Shown: positions 8,132-16,487, counted from the first letter of the stretch. The stretch is 23,301 bases of DNA from RUG11551 sp045546875 (GCA_045546875.1 JAZQDP010000269.1:1-23301), one strand, 5' to 3'. The notes: a model not told the origin generated them from the sequence alone. A program made the numbers and translations.

Positions 8132-9816
8132 CGTGCGGCTTTTCGAATCGCAATCAATTCCTTCATAACGGATTCCAACGGCGGATTTTTGCCCGTCTTG
8201 CCAAAGGCGTCATGAAGGCTGCGGTACAGTTTGTACAGTTTCGCGTAAACGGCGACGGCGGCTCTGTTGGGTTTGTAAACGACGTCTTTGACGCCTGTCA
8301 TTTTCTTTTGGGCGGCGGAAACCGTCTTGTACGCTCCGCCGGCAACGGACGCGACAATCGCAGCGCCCAAAGCGCACGTCTGGGACGATCGACTGATCTT
8401 CATCGGGCGGTTGCAGACGTCGGCGTAAATCTGCATGACAAACGGACTCTTTTCTGCGATTCCGCCGCAGTTGACAACCTCTTTGACCTTGACGCCGTAC
8501 TCTTCCAGCCGGTTGATAATCGTCAACGCGCCAAAAGCGGTCGCTTCAACCAAAGCGCGATAGATTTCCGGGGCTGTCGTTCGAATCGTCTGTCCAACGA
8601 GCAAGCCGGAAAGCTCCTGATCGACGAGAATCGTTCGGTTCCCGTTGTTCCAGTCCAGAGCCAGCAGACCGGACGCGCCCGGCGCCAGTTTTGCCGCTTC
8701 AGCTGTCAAATTGACGTGAGCCGAGCCTTTGGCGTATTCCGCCGGCGTGAGGTTGTTTACAAACCAGTTGAAAATGTCGCCAACGGCAGACTGACCGGCT
8801 TCCAAACCGTACATTTCCGGCAGAACCGATTCCGGGACGATGCCGCACAGACCGGGGATGTCTGCAATCGGGGTTGTCATGGGAGAAACCATGATGTCAC
8901 AGGTGCTGGTGCCGATCGTCTTGACGAGCGTTCCCGGCTTGACGCCGCTTCCGACAGCGCCCAGGTGGCAGTCAAACGCGCCGACTGCAACGGCGATTCC
9001 CGCCGGCAGTCCAACCTTTTTGGCGATTTCCGGAATGAGGTCGCCCGCCTTGTGCGTGGCTGGAACCGGCTTGGTCGCGTACTTGAATTTAAGCAGTTTG
9101 GGAGACAGCGACGCGAGGAATTCGTCTGACGGCAAGCCGCCCCATTGCTCGTTGTACATTGCCTTGTGACCAGCGGCGCAAATTCCGCGCGGGACTTCGT
9201 TCGGCTTGACCTGTCCGGTGATGTATCCGGGAATGAAGTCTTCCAGTTCCACCCAGGATGCCGCCGCCTGAGCGACTTTGGGATCGGTTCGGACGCAGTG
9301 AAGAATTTTCGCCCAGTACCATTCCGCCGAATACGTCCCGCCGCACTTGGCAAGATATTTAACGGAGTATTTCGACGCCTTCTGCGTGATCTCCTGCGCT
9401 TCCGCCGTGGACGTGTGGTCTTTCCAAAGCCAGGCGTGAGCGTTGGGATTATCTATGAATTCCGGCTTGACAGCCAGGGGCGTCCCGTCTTCGTCTACCG
9501 GAATGGGCGTTGACCCGGTTGTATCGACGCCAATTCCAACGACCTTTTCCGGGGAGAACTCGGCGCAGGTCTTCTTTGCCATCGCAACCGCCTTTTTCAC
9601 AGACGTCAGAAACCCGTTGATGTAATCTGCCGGGTTCTGCCGAGCGAGGTTGGGATCCTGAGCGGAAACGATAATTCCCGCTTCTCCGGTGGGGTAATTG
9701 TAAACGTTTTCGCCTACGGTCTGACCGTCACGAAGGGAAACGACAATGGCGCGAACGCTGTTGGTTCCGTAATCAACGCCGATGGCGAACAGGCTGTCAA
9801 CAGATGGTTTTGTCAT
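8128..9816 (-). CDS. araB: Ribulokinase
   Basis: This 562-aa FGGY-family sugar kinase would phosphorylate L-ribulose with ATP to L-ribulose 5-phosphate in L-arabinose breakdown. Evidence is the N-terminal phosphate loop FAIGVDYGTNSVRA (D15-G17-T18), VVGIGVDTTGSTPIPVD, the AraB-typical AHAWLWKDHTS and AAGHKAMYNEQWGGLPSDEF, the ATPase stretch KTIGTSTCDIMVSP, and the FGGY C-terminal block EVVNCGGIAEKSPFVMQIYA. Length agrees with AraB (about 560). It is the first gene of an operon with an XylR-type regulator and a symporter. No araA or araD lies in the window. A promoter is visible 87 nt upstream. Another ketopentose cannot be excluded. Confidence 0.93.
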   Translation of the reverse strand: MTKPSVDSLFAIGVDYGTNSVRAIVVSLRDGQTVGENVYNYPTGEAGIIVSAQDPNLARQNPADYINGFLTSVKKAVAMAKKTCAEFSPEKVVGIGVDTTGSTPIPVDEDGTPLAVKPEFIDNPNAHAWLWKDHTSTAEAQEITQKASKYSVKYLAKCGGTYSAEWYWAKILHCVRTDPKVAQAAASWVELEDFIPGYITGQVKPNEVPRGICAAGHKAMYNEQWGGLPSDEFLASLSPKLLKFKYATKPVPATHKAGDLIPEIAKKVGLPAGIAVAVGAFDCHLGAVGSGVKPGTLVKTIGTSTCDIMVSPMTTPIADIPGLCGIVPESVLPEMYGLEAGQSAVGDIFNWFVNNLTPAEYAKGSAHVNLTAEAAKLAPGASGLLALDWNNGNRTILVDQELSGLLVGQTIRTTAPEIYRALVEATAFGALTIINRLEEYGVKVKEVVNCGGIAEKSPFVMQIYADVCNRPMKISRSSQTCALGAAIVASVAGGAYKTVSAAQKKMTGVKDVVYKPNRAAVAVYAKLYKLYRSLHDAFGKTGKNPPLESVMKELIAIRKAAR

Positions 9817-9822
9817 GGCTGA

Positions 9823-9863
9823 GAACAGGGAATAGGAAACAGGGAATTGGGAATAGCGGCAAG
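9823..9863. repeat. Degenerate heptamer array (GAATAGG type) in the araB leader
   Basis: Units are GAACAGG, GAATAGG, AAACAGG, GAATTGG, GAATAGC and GGCAAGG. The array fills the space just upstream of the araB start codon and leaves no Shine-Dalgarno. Confidence 0.85.
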
Positions 9864-9902
9864 GCGTCTGAACCTTGTGAGCATTTAATCACTACGAAAG
9901 TA

Positions 9903-9931
9903 ATTATACAACAAAAAATATCAAATTGCAA
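9903..9931 (-). promoter_or_regulatory. Sigma70-like promoter of the araB operon
   Basis: On the minus strand TTGCAA (9931-9926) is followed after exactly 17 nt by a perfect TATAAT (9908-9903). The start point would be near 9896, giving a leader of about 80 nt that contains the GAATAGG array. Confidence 0.7.
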
Positions 9932-9938
9932 TACACTA

Positions 9939-9968
9939 TTGCGCAAAAGTTCTTATTTTTTTGCGCAA
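9939..9968. promoter_or_regulatory. Paired TTGCGCAA palindromes, candidate regulator operator
   Basis: TTGCGCAA occurs at 9939-9946 and 9961-9968, 22 bp apart (about two helical turns), just upstream of the araB -35 box. AraC/XylR-type activators often bind two sites spaced about two turns next to the -35 box, so the overlapping XylR-type regulator is the natural candidate binder (inference). Confidence 0.45.
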
Positions 9969-10140
9969 GGCGGCGCGGCGCCGCTCCGCCGAAGAAATCT
10001 CACGCTCTAGTTCGCGAAGTTCGCAAAGTAATGATTGGTGGTCGCTTTGCGGCGGAAGCCTCCAAAAATCTTCTGAACGTGGAAAGCCCGTCTGACCCGC
10101 TGGATCGCGGGCGTCTTCGCCCGCCGAAGAAAATATTTTG
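9969..10140. repeat. Two GC-rich hairpins each followed by a 12-bp direct repeat
   Basis: The region between araB and the ankyrin gene holds hairpin 1 (GGCGG 9969-9973 with CCGCC 9986-9990, inner CGGCGCCG) and hairpin 2 (GCGGGCG 10107-10113, loop TCTT, CGCCCGC 10118-10124). Each runs into CCGCCGAAGAAA (9986-9997 and 10121-10132). The GC-rich block is flanked by very AT-rich DNA. It resembles a REP-like intergenic element. Although a plus-strand frame is open through it, I see no gene. Confidence 0.5.
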
Positions 10141-10178
10141 TGAGACGAAAGAAATCGGGTTGATTTTAGATACCCCTC

Positions 10179-10206
10179 TTGATAAAAAATCAATAAATTA
10201 TATATT
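10179..10206 (+). promoter_or_regulatory. Candidate promoter of the ankyrin-repeat gene
   Basis: TTGATA (10179-10184) and TATATT (10201-10206) are 16 nt apart, about 55 nt before the start codon. A TATAAT at 10234-10239 lacks a -35 box. Confidence 0.4.
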
Positions 10207-10246
10207 CTATAAAAGAAACTGTTTTGTATTCCCTATAATAATTAAA

Positions 10247-10252
10247 AAGGAG
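10247..10252 (+). promoter_or_regulatory. Shine-Dalgarno fixing the ankyrin-gene start
   Basis: AAGGAG lies 9 nt before ATG 10262 and selects it over upstream in-frame starts (the frame is open from 9926). The chosen start is also followed at once by a signal peptide. Confidence 0.85.
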
Positions 10253-10261
10253 ATTATTCTA

Positions 10262-11224
10262 ATGACTCGTAAATTCATTTTGAGCGCATGTCTTTTTGCT
10301 TTAGCCGTGATTTTTGGCGTCTGTTATGGAGCTGAGAATTCTGACTCTCAGGCTCAAAATGAGAAAGCTGTCGAAACATTTGGTCAAGAAAACGTTGAAC
10401 GTTTTGAACAGATGTTCCAAACGGGAGAGTTTGATTTTAAAAATGTTTTTTTTAACGGTAATATTCTTCACTATGAGGCTTTGATTGGAGATTTGAACCG
10501 AGTTAAATTGTTGGTTGAAAAAGGGGCTGACGTCAACGCAAGGGATTTTATAGGCGCGTCTGTTTTACATTATGCAGCAAAGGGCGGTAATCTGGAATTG
10601 GTTCAGTGGTTGGTTAAGCATGGATCTAATGTCAACGCAAAAGACAATATCGGAAATTCCGTCTTACATTCTGCAGCTTCAAGCGGAAACGTAGAACTGG
10701 TTAAATGGCTAATTGAAAAGGGATTGGATATCAATAAAAAAAATAAGGATAAGGGAACAATCTTGCATTATGCTGCCAAAAGCGGAAATCTGGAACTGGT
10801 TCAGTGGCTGCTTAAACAGGGATTAAATATCAATGCAAAAGATAAAGACGAAAAAACGGTCTTGCATTATGCTGCAGAAAATGGAAGAATGAAATTGGTT
10901 CAGTGGTTCGTAGAACAAGGAGTTGATATTAACGCAAAAGATAAAAACGGTTACTGTATTATATTTCACGCCGTTTTTAGCAGAAATCTGGAACTGGTAG
11001 AATGGCTGATTAAACAGGGATTGGATGTCAATGCAAAAAACAATTATGGAATAACGCCTTTGCATTCCGATGTACGAATTCGGTGGAATCAGGAAGTAAT
11101 TCAATTTCTGGTTGAGCATGGCGCGGACGTCAACGCAAAAGATGATAACGGAAAGACCGTCTTAGATTATGCATCCTGGAATCAAGAACTGGTTGACTGG
11201 CTCAAAGAACATGGCGCCAAGTAG
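10262..11224 (+). CDS. Secreted ankyrin-repeat protein
   Basis: This 320-aa protein has a signal peptide (MTRKFILSACLFALAVIFGV, likely cut near CYGAENS) and then a polar linker. From about residue 65 to the end it is a row of about eight ankyrin repeats of about 33 residues, with units such as SVLHYAAKGGNLELVQWLVK and inter-repeat loops GADVNARDF or GSNVNAKDN. The repeats are nearly regular except the sixth and seventh (YCIIFHAVFSRN; LHSDVRIRWNQ), which have drifted. A periplasmic or secreted protein-binding role is inferred. It has its own promoter and Shine-Dalgarno and stands alone. Its TAG stop is the beginning of a GTAGGCT heptamer array. Confidence 0.93.
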   Translation: MTRKFILSACLFALAVIFGVCYGAENSDSQAQNEKAVETFGQENVERFEQMFQTGEFDFKNVFFNGNILHYEALIGDLNRVKLLVEKGADVNARDFIGASVLHYAAKGGNLELVQWLVKHGSNVNAKDNIGNSVLHSAASSGNVELVKWLIEKGLDINKKNKDKGTILHYAAKSGNLELVQWLLKQGLNINAKDKDEKTVLHYAAENGRMKLVQWFVEQGVDINAKDKNGYCIIFHAVFSRNLELVEWLIKQGLDVNAKNNYGITPLHSDVRIRWNQEVIQFLVEHGADVNAKDDNGKTVLDYASWNQELVDWLKEHGAK

Positions 11225-11293
11225 GCTGTAGGCAAGAGTCGTTAGCGGTAAGCGGTTAGCGAGAGCCACGCTTGCGTCCTTAGCGTTTAGCGT
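11221..11293. repeat. Degenerate heptamer arrays (GTAGGCT / TTAGCGG / TTAGCGT)
   Basis: Units are GTAGGCT, GTAGGCA, AGAGTCG, TTAGCGG, TAAGCGG and TTAGCGA (11221-11262), then a 17-nt break and TTAGCGT twice (11280-11293). The first unit contains the stop codon of the ankyrin gene. Confidence 0.85.
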
Positions 11294-11369
11294 TTATAAC
11301 TTGCCATTTTTACTCTCGCATCATGCCAGCGAATAAGAACGGACTTGCTGGAAGAACCGTAAATAATAA

Positions 11370-11397
11370 GGGACAAACGCAAAACAGCGTTTGTCCC
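11370..11397. terminator. Bidirectional hairpin between convergent genes
   Basis: GGGACAAACGC (11370-11380) pairs perfectly with GCGTTTGTCCC (11387-11397) around the loop AAAACA. The flanks AATAA and TATT extend the stem a little. It lies between the ends of the ankyrin gene and yebC. There is no long T-run on either side, so termination strength is uncertain. Confidence 0.6.
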
Positions 11398-11436
11398 TAT
11401 TGACTATCCGTAATTAGAGCTTTGGCGAAGTCTTAA

Positions 11437-12225
11437 TCATTCGTCTTCCGCATCCAGCTGTTTCTGGACGTCCTCTGGAATAACGAAGTTGGCAAAGACG
11501 TTTTGAACGTCATCGTGTTCATCCAGACGATCAAACAGCTTGAGAGCCTTGCGGGCGTCTTCAAGCCCCAGTTCAACGGTATTGGTCGCAATGCGAACCA
11601 TCTGCGACTTGGTTGGGTGCAAGCCCTTATCGGTAAACGCCTGCATCATGGAGCCGAAATCGTCTGGCGAGCAAAGAATGTTGTAGTACTTAACGAGATT
11701 ATCGTTATCATCGTAATCTTCTTCAATAGTGCAATCTTCGCCGCCCAAATCGAGAACGATTTCCGTCATGGCGTCTTCGTCCGGCAACTGTTCAACCGGA
11801 ATGTGGAACTGACCTTTGCGGTCAAACATAAACGCAACGCAGCCAGGGTTGCCCATCTTACCGCCGCAGACTTCGAAAATCTTGCGGATTTCCGGAGCCG
11901 TTCGGTTTCGATTGTCCGTAAGAACTTCAGCGATAACGGCGCTTCCGCCCGCTCCGTAGCCCTCGTACATGAGTTCGTCAAGGTTTCCGCCTTCCAACTC
12001 GCCAGTGCCTTTTTTAACGGCGCGTTGAATGTTTTCTTTGGGCATACTAACCGCTTTGGCTTCATCGATAGCGTAACGCAGTTTGAGGTTGGTGTCAACG
12101 TCCCCGCCGCCCGCCTTGGCTGCAACGATAATTGCCTTGGAAAGTTTGCTCCAAAGACGTCCGCGTTTGTTGTCGACCAGCGCTTTTTTGTGTTTAATTC
12201 CAGCCCAATGTGAATGTCCTGACAT
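11437..12225 (-). CDS. yebC: YebC/PmpR family protein (transcription/translation factor)
   Basis: This 262-aa protein shows the family's N-terminal block MSGHSHWAGIKHKKALVDNK, SKLSKAIIVAAKAGGGD, MPKENIQRAVKKGTGEL, YEGYGAGGSAVIAEVLTDNR and the C-terminal KGLHPTKSQMVRI. YebC proteins were described as DNA-binding regulators (PmpR) and some members also help ribosomes through difficult peptides; which applies here is unknown. The length is slightly above the usual 240-250 owing to an acidic C-terminus (PEDVQKQLDAEDE). The ATG is preceded by AGAGGTAAT, a fair Shine-Dalgarno. The gene lies 115 nt behind the TPR gene upstream. Confidence 0.96.
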   Translation of the reverse strand: MSGHSHWAGIKHKKALVDNKRGRLWSKLSKAIIVAAKAGGGDVDTNLKLRYAIDEAKAVSMPKENIQRAVKKGTGELEGGNLDELMYEGYGAGGSAVIAEVLTDNRNRTAPEIRKIFEVCGGKMGNPGCVAFMFDRKGQFHIPVEQLPDEDAMTEIVLDLGGEDCTIEEDYDDNDNLVKYYNILCSPDDFGSMMQAFTDKGLHPTKSQMVRIATNTVELGLEDARKALKLFDRLDEHDDVQNVFANFVIPEDVQKQLDAEDE

Positions 12226-12340
12226 GTTATATTACCTCTTTCTTTATTTTGTGTTGTTGTCAATAATAAACTGTTAAATTTTACTAACAATAGTGGATAA
12301 CTCTTGATAAAACGATACAAAACGAAACTCAACCTTGGCG

Positions 12341-15043
12341 TTATTTTGATGGAGGGTGAACGCTATCCAATTTCTGTTGAATTTCGTTTTTCAAAAAAGG
12401 AAACTGCTTCATAAATCGAGGATCCTTAAACCCTTCAAGAGCCTTTTCCCAGCAATTTTTTGCTTCAACCATATTATTTACAGCAGCATAAACGTCTCCC
12501 AAATGATTGTAATTGTTTGGATCGGGATCCAATTCTACGCTTCGTTTAAGACTTGCAATCGCTTCGTCATATTTTTTCAGACGGAACTGCGCCCATCCCA
12601 ACGTATCTAAAAATGCTGCATTATCTGGAACAAGTTCAACAGCTCGAATTGCCATTTTTTCTGCTCGGTGCAGATTTTTACCCCTATCCGCCCAGAAATA
12701 CGACAAATCATTTAAAGACAACGCGCTTCCAGGAAAGCTGTCAAGATTTTTTTCCATTAATTCTTCGGACTTCTGTTCATATTCCAGTTTTTTCTCTTTT
12801 GACAATGTCGGATCAGAAGTACGGCGATCATAAACAGACGCTAACATTTCCCGCGTTTCGGCAATTGACACGTTGTCGTCTTCGACGTTATTGATTATGC
12901 TGTTAGCCAGAATTTCTTCATACAAAGCCTCAGCTTCATTAATTTTATCGGAAAGTAAAAGCAGCCACGCCTTTCTGGATAAGAAATCTATGTCTTCGGG
13001 CGAACGCTTTAAACATTCGTCAATAAGATTCAGAGCTTCATTTTCCCGTTTCAGCAACGCTAACGCTCCTGAAATATAATAGTTACACAGTCCGTCAATT
13101 TCTTTTTGCGAAACGCACCATTTCTTCCCGGTTTCAAAAGCTTCAATTGCAGATTTATACTGCAAATCCTGAAGTAATACTTTTCCCCACTGAACGACAA
13201 GGCTTCGACCGTTAAACGCGCCGGGCGGCAAAACAAGCTCATCTTCTTCAGAATCGTCTTTTTTACCGGTTACAAATTCCGTTGCTTTTGCCAAAACCGA
13301 GGTTACTTTATTTTTGGACTTTGGAACGTAACGTGGAATTTGCGCTTTAGCTAACGCATAGTTGACAAACTGTCCAATGGCTGTAACTTTAGGACTTTGA
13401 GGCGAATTCTCAATCGTCTCCTCCGCGCGAGTCGCTTCGTTTTTGCTTGCCTTTTGTAGATAATTATATATCAAAACCTGAGCAACAGCCCCGGCATGAA
13501 AGACAGACCAGCGGTTTTCAATATTCATTCCGTTATGAGAGCCGTCTTCCAAAGCCTTTTTTTGAAGTTCTGTTGCTGCTGACAGAAATTGCTTATAATT
13601 ATCTTCATCTTCCAAAAATTTTTGAACTTGACTTAATATGGAATTAAGCCCGCCAGACGTCTTGTATAAATACGCCATTGAATCGAAAGCGTCTGAAAAT
13701 AACTTGCTTTCAAGCTGATATCTTACTATTAGACGCAGCATTGGCATATTGGGATTGACGTCATAAAAACGCTTGAGATTGCGTATTGCCTCATCTTTTT
13801 TATTTTGATCAGCCAAATGGACGCAGTAATAATCCCAAACGTGATAGTCCATATTGACAAAAGTCTTTTTTACCAAATATGATAAACGCTTTTTCTTTTC
13901 AAGCGACTCGATTTTTAATCTGACTTTATCCGCAAGCGTTTTCAGGGTCAATTCAGCATAATCCATCTGATTTAGTTGTTTTGCCAAATCGAAGAGCAAA
14001 ATGATCGGTTCTTTTCCTTCTCCTGACAAATCGCCTTTTAACGCCTCGTCCAGATAGGATTTGGCGGCAGAATAGTCCTTTTGCGCCATGGCAATTCGGG
14101 CTTTATGATACGCTAAAAGAGGAGCGTTTTTGTTGAGTTTATCTGCCATTTCAAAAAACAGATCCGCCCGGTCATATCGATTATCCATCAAAAAAGCGTC
14201 GGCAACCAAACGAAGCGTATCCGGTTTTTCGACTTCAAGAATATCGATCATTCGGGGCGTAATATTAAACTCCTCCGGCGTTTTGATGAGCCGATATACG
14301 AATTCAAAACTGTCAGCCGCTTGACGATAATCTTCTACCGCGTATGCGTATTTTGCTCCCTCAAAATTCAAAACGACCGCTTGTGGATCAAACCGATTTT
14401 TCAGATTCTGCAAAATGGGTTTATAGAGTTTATATGCCGCGTCTATGTCGCCGATATTTGCCAATCCAGACGCCAACTGTCGCAAAAGCATTGGTTCGAT
14501 TTTACTAACCGGCTGATGATAGTAAAACATTTCTTCAACATAACGGTCAGCCAAATCGTATCTTTCCAACAAACACGCCATTTCGACAATGCGAACAAAC
14601 GTTATTGTATTGGGATCAAGACGAGAAGCGCGCTGATAGTTCTTTAACGCCTCGGCGATCAACAGTTTCTTTTGATAGGCGGTATATTTAACAATATCTT
14701 TATTTTTTCGATCGCCGCCGATTTCCGGACCAAAAACACTTTCCTCGAGTTTGCTGCGCCGTTCCATATCGCGGGCTATAGAAAAAAGAATTCGGGCGTC
14801 CAGCTTATCCTGTTCATAAGGCGTTAGAACGCGTGGGCGCGACAAGGGCTTAATCGTATCATCCCATGGGAAAATGCCCCGAATATCCTGCCGTTGAGAA
14901 GACAGAGAAGCAGACGAATCCGCTTCTGCGACGGCTTGTTTAGAAAAGAGCGCGGTTGACAATGCAATACAAACGATTATCGCCATTGCTGGATATATGC
15001 GCTCTATACGGCTAAACATTATATATAATAAATGGTATTTCAT
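12341..15043 (-). CDS. Large secreted TPR protein
   Basis: This 900-aa protein has an N-terminal hydrophobic segment (about residues 17-35, likely cut near SKQAVAEADS), so it is exported or anchored. Nearly all the rest is helical repeat. Tetratricopeptide repeats are seen at about 130-330 (KNYQRASRLDPNTITFVRIV), at 640-700 and most clearly at the C-terminus (AEKMAIRAVELVPDNAAFLD, then YDEAIASLKRSVELDPDPNN and WEKALEGF). No catalytic motif is seen; a periplasmic protein-interaction scaffold is inferred. M9 is an alternative start. The start region has no Shine-Dalgarno, but TGTATAAAT just before the ATG resembles an extended -10 box. Confidence 0.9.
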   Translation of the reverse strand: MKYHLLYIMFSRIERIYPAMAIIVCIALSTALFSKQAVAEADSSASLSSQRQDIRGIFPWDDTIKPLSRPRVLTPYEQDKLDARILFSIARDMERRSKLEESVFGPEIGGDRKNKDIVKYTAYQKKLLIAEALKNYQRASRLDPNTITFVRIVEMACLLERYDLADRYVEEMFYYHQPVSKIEPMLLRQLASGLANIGDIDAAYKLYKPILQNLKNRFDPQAVVLNFEGAKYAYAVEDYRQAADSFEFVYRLIKTPEEFNITPRMIDILEVEKPDTLRLVADAFLMDNRYDRADLFFEMADKLNKNAPLLAYHKARIAMAQKDYSAAKSYLDEALKGDLSGEGKEPIILLFDLAKQLNQMDYAELTLKTLADKVRLKIESLEKKKRLSYLVKKTFVNMDYHVWDYYCVHLADQNKKDEAIRNLKRFYDVNPNMPMLRLIVRYQLESKLFSDAFDSMAYLYKTSGGLNSILSQVQKFLEDEDNYKQFLSAATELQKKALEDGSHNGMNIENRWSVFHAGAVAQVLIYNYLQKASKNEATRAEETIENSPQSPKVTAIGQFVNYALAKAQIPRYVPKSKNKVTSVLAKATEFVTGKKDDSEEDELVLPPGAFNGRSLVVQWGKVLLQDLQYKSAIEAFETGKKWCVSQKEIDGLCNYYISGALALLKRENEALNLIDECLKRSPEDIDFLSRKAWLLLLSDKINEAEALYEEILANSIINNVEDDNVSIAETREMLASVYDRRTSDPTLSKEKKLEYEQKSEELMEKNLDSFPGSALSLNDLSYFWADRGKNLHRAEKMAIRAVELVPDNAAFLDTLGWAQFRLKKYDEAIASLKRSVELDPDPNNYNHLGDVYAAVNNMVEAKNCWEKALEGFKDPRFMKQFPFLKNEIQQKLDSVHPPSK

Positions 15044-15090
15044 TTATACAGGATAATTAAAGGGTGTTTTTCTCAATTTGCGCGAGGCTT

Positions 15091-15125
15091 AATGAGCTAT
15101 TAGCTCCTGGCTACTAGCAATTAGC
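15091..15125. repeat. Degenerate heptamer array (NNTTAGC type)
   Basis: Units are AATGAGC, TATTAGC, TCCTGGC, TACTAGC and AATTAGC, followed by TTGATAA. It lies between the stop of the endonuclease III-fold gene and the start of the TPR gene. Confidence 0.75.
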
Positions 15126-15184
15126 TTGATAAACCAGATTCGTGCGTTATCGCAAGAAATAAAGAATAACCAAGCTAGCAGCTA

Positions 15185-16477
15185 CTATTTCTTGCCTATT
15201 GCCTTTTTCGCTGTCGCAGACGTTTTGGCTGTTTTGGAACTTGCCGATTTTTTGGCTTCTGGCGTTGGAGTTGTCTTCTTTACAGGCGAAGACTTGGCGG
15301 CAGCTGTTTTACCGGAAACCGTTTTCTTTTCTGGAGTACTGGAATTTGATTTCTTTTCAGCGGATTTCGCTGTGGCTTTTTTAGTCGTCGCAGCGGTGGC
15401 AGGAACCTTATCCTCTGATTTTTTAGAAACCTTTTTGACAGACTTCTTTTCAACAGGCTTTTCAGCAGGCTTCTTTTCTGGTTTCTTTTCCGGAGCGGCT
15501 TTCTTTTCAGTCGCAGCAGATTTCTTATCTGACGCAGGTTTCTTTTCTAAAACAGCTTTCTTCTGAGAACCTTTGTCTGCAGCCTTTTCTGGAGCGGCTT
15601 TCTTTTCTGCTGGTTTTGCAGTCTGTTTCTTTTGAACTGGCTCGCTCTGAACTGGAGCGGCTTTAGCTGCATTCTTTTTCGGTTCTGACTTTTCTTTTAC
15701 ATCCGTTCTGGAATCGGATTTAACCTCAGCTTGCGGCTTGTCAGAAGATTGAGCTTCGTTCTCGACAGCTTGTTGCGGCGCTTCGTCTTCAGTCTTGCGT
15801 CGTTTGGGAATTCTGTCTTTACATTTTGGATCAATCGCAACGAGAATGTCCATAATCTTGCGACCGTACGGATTTTTAACGTACAGAGCCGCCAACTGAT
15901 GCAAAAGCGAGAAGAATTCCCACGCCTTTTTCTTTTCGATAACGCGTTCCAGCCACGAAACGGAATTCTTTTCCCGGTCTTTATCGTCAATTAAACCGAG
16001 AATGTCGAGAACTTCAAATTCGCCAGAGGAAACCGGAATCGCATGACGACCCATAACGGTCATCATAACGAAAGCGGAGTTAAACGGCGTTACATTCTCC
16101 ATTTTGGCAACGTATTCATTAAACGTTTTAACGCTCATCCGCTTGACTTCGTCAATTTCAAACGCGTACTTCTGATCGAAAATGTAATGGAGAATCCGTT
16201 TGAGCCTCAACCCTGTTTGAGCGGGTTCGGGCAGATTTTTCATCGTTTCCGCCAACTCGCGAGAACTGGAAACGCGAACTTCATTCCAGTCGAAATAATT
16301 GTGCGTCAAAGCGTTGTAAACGTCGTCCGCGGAAGAAAAAGACGCATTCTCCAGGCAAATCGAATAAATAAGCTGTTCAATGGGAGTACGCCCAAGTTCC
16401 GGCTGCGTTACCTTAAAATTCTTCTTTAATACGGCGCCCATCTGCTTCAATGCCGCCGCGCGCTGTGCGTTATTCAT
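15185..16477 (-). CDS. Endonuclease III-fold (HhH-GPD-like) protein with histone H1-like tail
   Basis: This 430-aa protein has two parts. Residues about 1-222 resemble the helix-hairpin-helix/GPD DNA-glycosylase fold (PIEQLIYSICLENASFSSAD, FDWNEVRVSSSRELAETM, TPFNSAFVMMTVMGRHAIPV). The catalytic lysine of the hairpin (GRKTA in Nth) aligns with N133-S134, the catalytic aspartate (AVDTH) with S150-S151, and the FeS-cluster cysteines are missing. Residues about 223-430 are a low-complexity lysine/alanine/proline tail of KKxAxEKKPA-like units, as in histone H1-like proteins. I infer a non-catalytic DNA-binding or nucleoid protein. The start is M10 of the longest frame, since AGAGGAG lies 10 nt before it. 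ruvX lies 113 nt upstream on the same strand. Confidence 0.8.
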   Translation of the reverse strand: MNNAQRAAALKQMGAVLKKNFKVTQPELGRTPIEQLIYSICLENASFSSADDVYNALTHNYFDWNEVRVSSSRELAETMKNLPEPAQTGLRLKRILHYIFDQKYAFEIDEVKRMSVKTFNEYVAKMENVTPFNSAFVMMTVMGRHAIPVSSGEFEVLDILGLIDDKDREKNSVSWLERVIEKKKAWEFFSLLHQLAALYVKNPYGRKIMDILVAIDPKCKDRIPKRRKTEDEAPQQAVENEAQSSDKPQAEVKSDSRTDVKEKSEPKKNAAKAAPVQSEPVQKKQTAKPAEKKAAPEKAADKGSQKKAVLEKKPASDKKSAATEKKAAPEKKPEKKPAEKPVEKKSVKKVSKKSEDKVPATAATTKKATAKSAEKKSNSSTPEKKTVSGKTAAAKSSPVKKTTPTPEAKKSASSKTAKTSATAKKAIGKK

Positions 16478-16487
16478 ATACTTACAT

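Noticed and set aside
8212..9129. Long plus-strand open frame (305 codons) opposite araB
   Set aside because: It is the antisense shadow of the well-supported ribulokinase gene; its translation is Arg/Asn/Asp-rich and shows no domain.
9936..10193. Minus-strand frame of 85 codons upstream of araB
   Set aside because: It overlaps the araB promoter and hairpin region, lacks a ribosome site, and its Arg/Glu-rich end is produced by the GC-rich hairpins.
9926..10261. N-terminal extension of the ankyrin gene from ATG 9926
   Set aside because: A clear AAGGAG and signal peptide mark ATG 10262, and the upstream part crosses the araB promoter and GC hairpins.
11503..12213. Plus-strand open frame of 236 codons opposite yebC
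   Set aside because: Antisense of a strongly conserved gene, no recognisable motif, no ribosome-binding site.
15126..15566. Hydrophobic 146-aa plus-strand frame (Phe/Ala/Leu-rich) that could pass for a membrane protein
   Set aside because: It is the reverse complement of the lysine/alanine-rich tail of the 15185-16477 gene; AAG/GAA codons read backwards give Phe and Leu.
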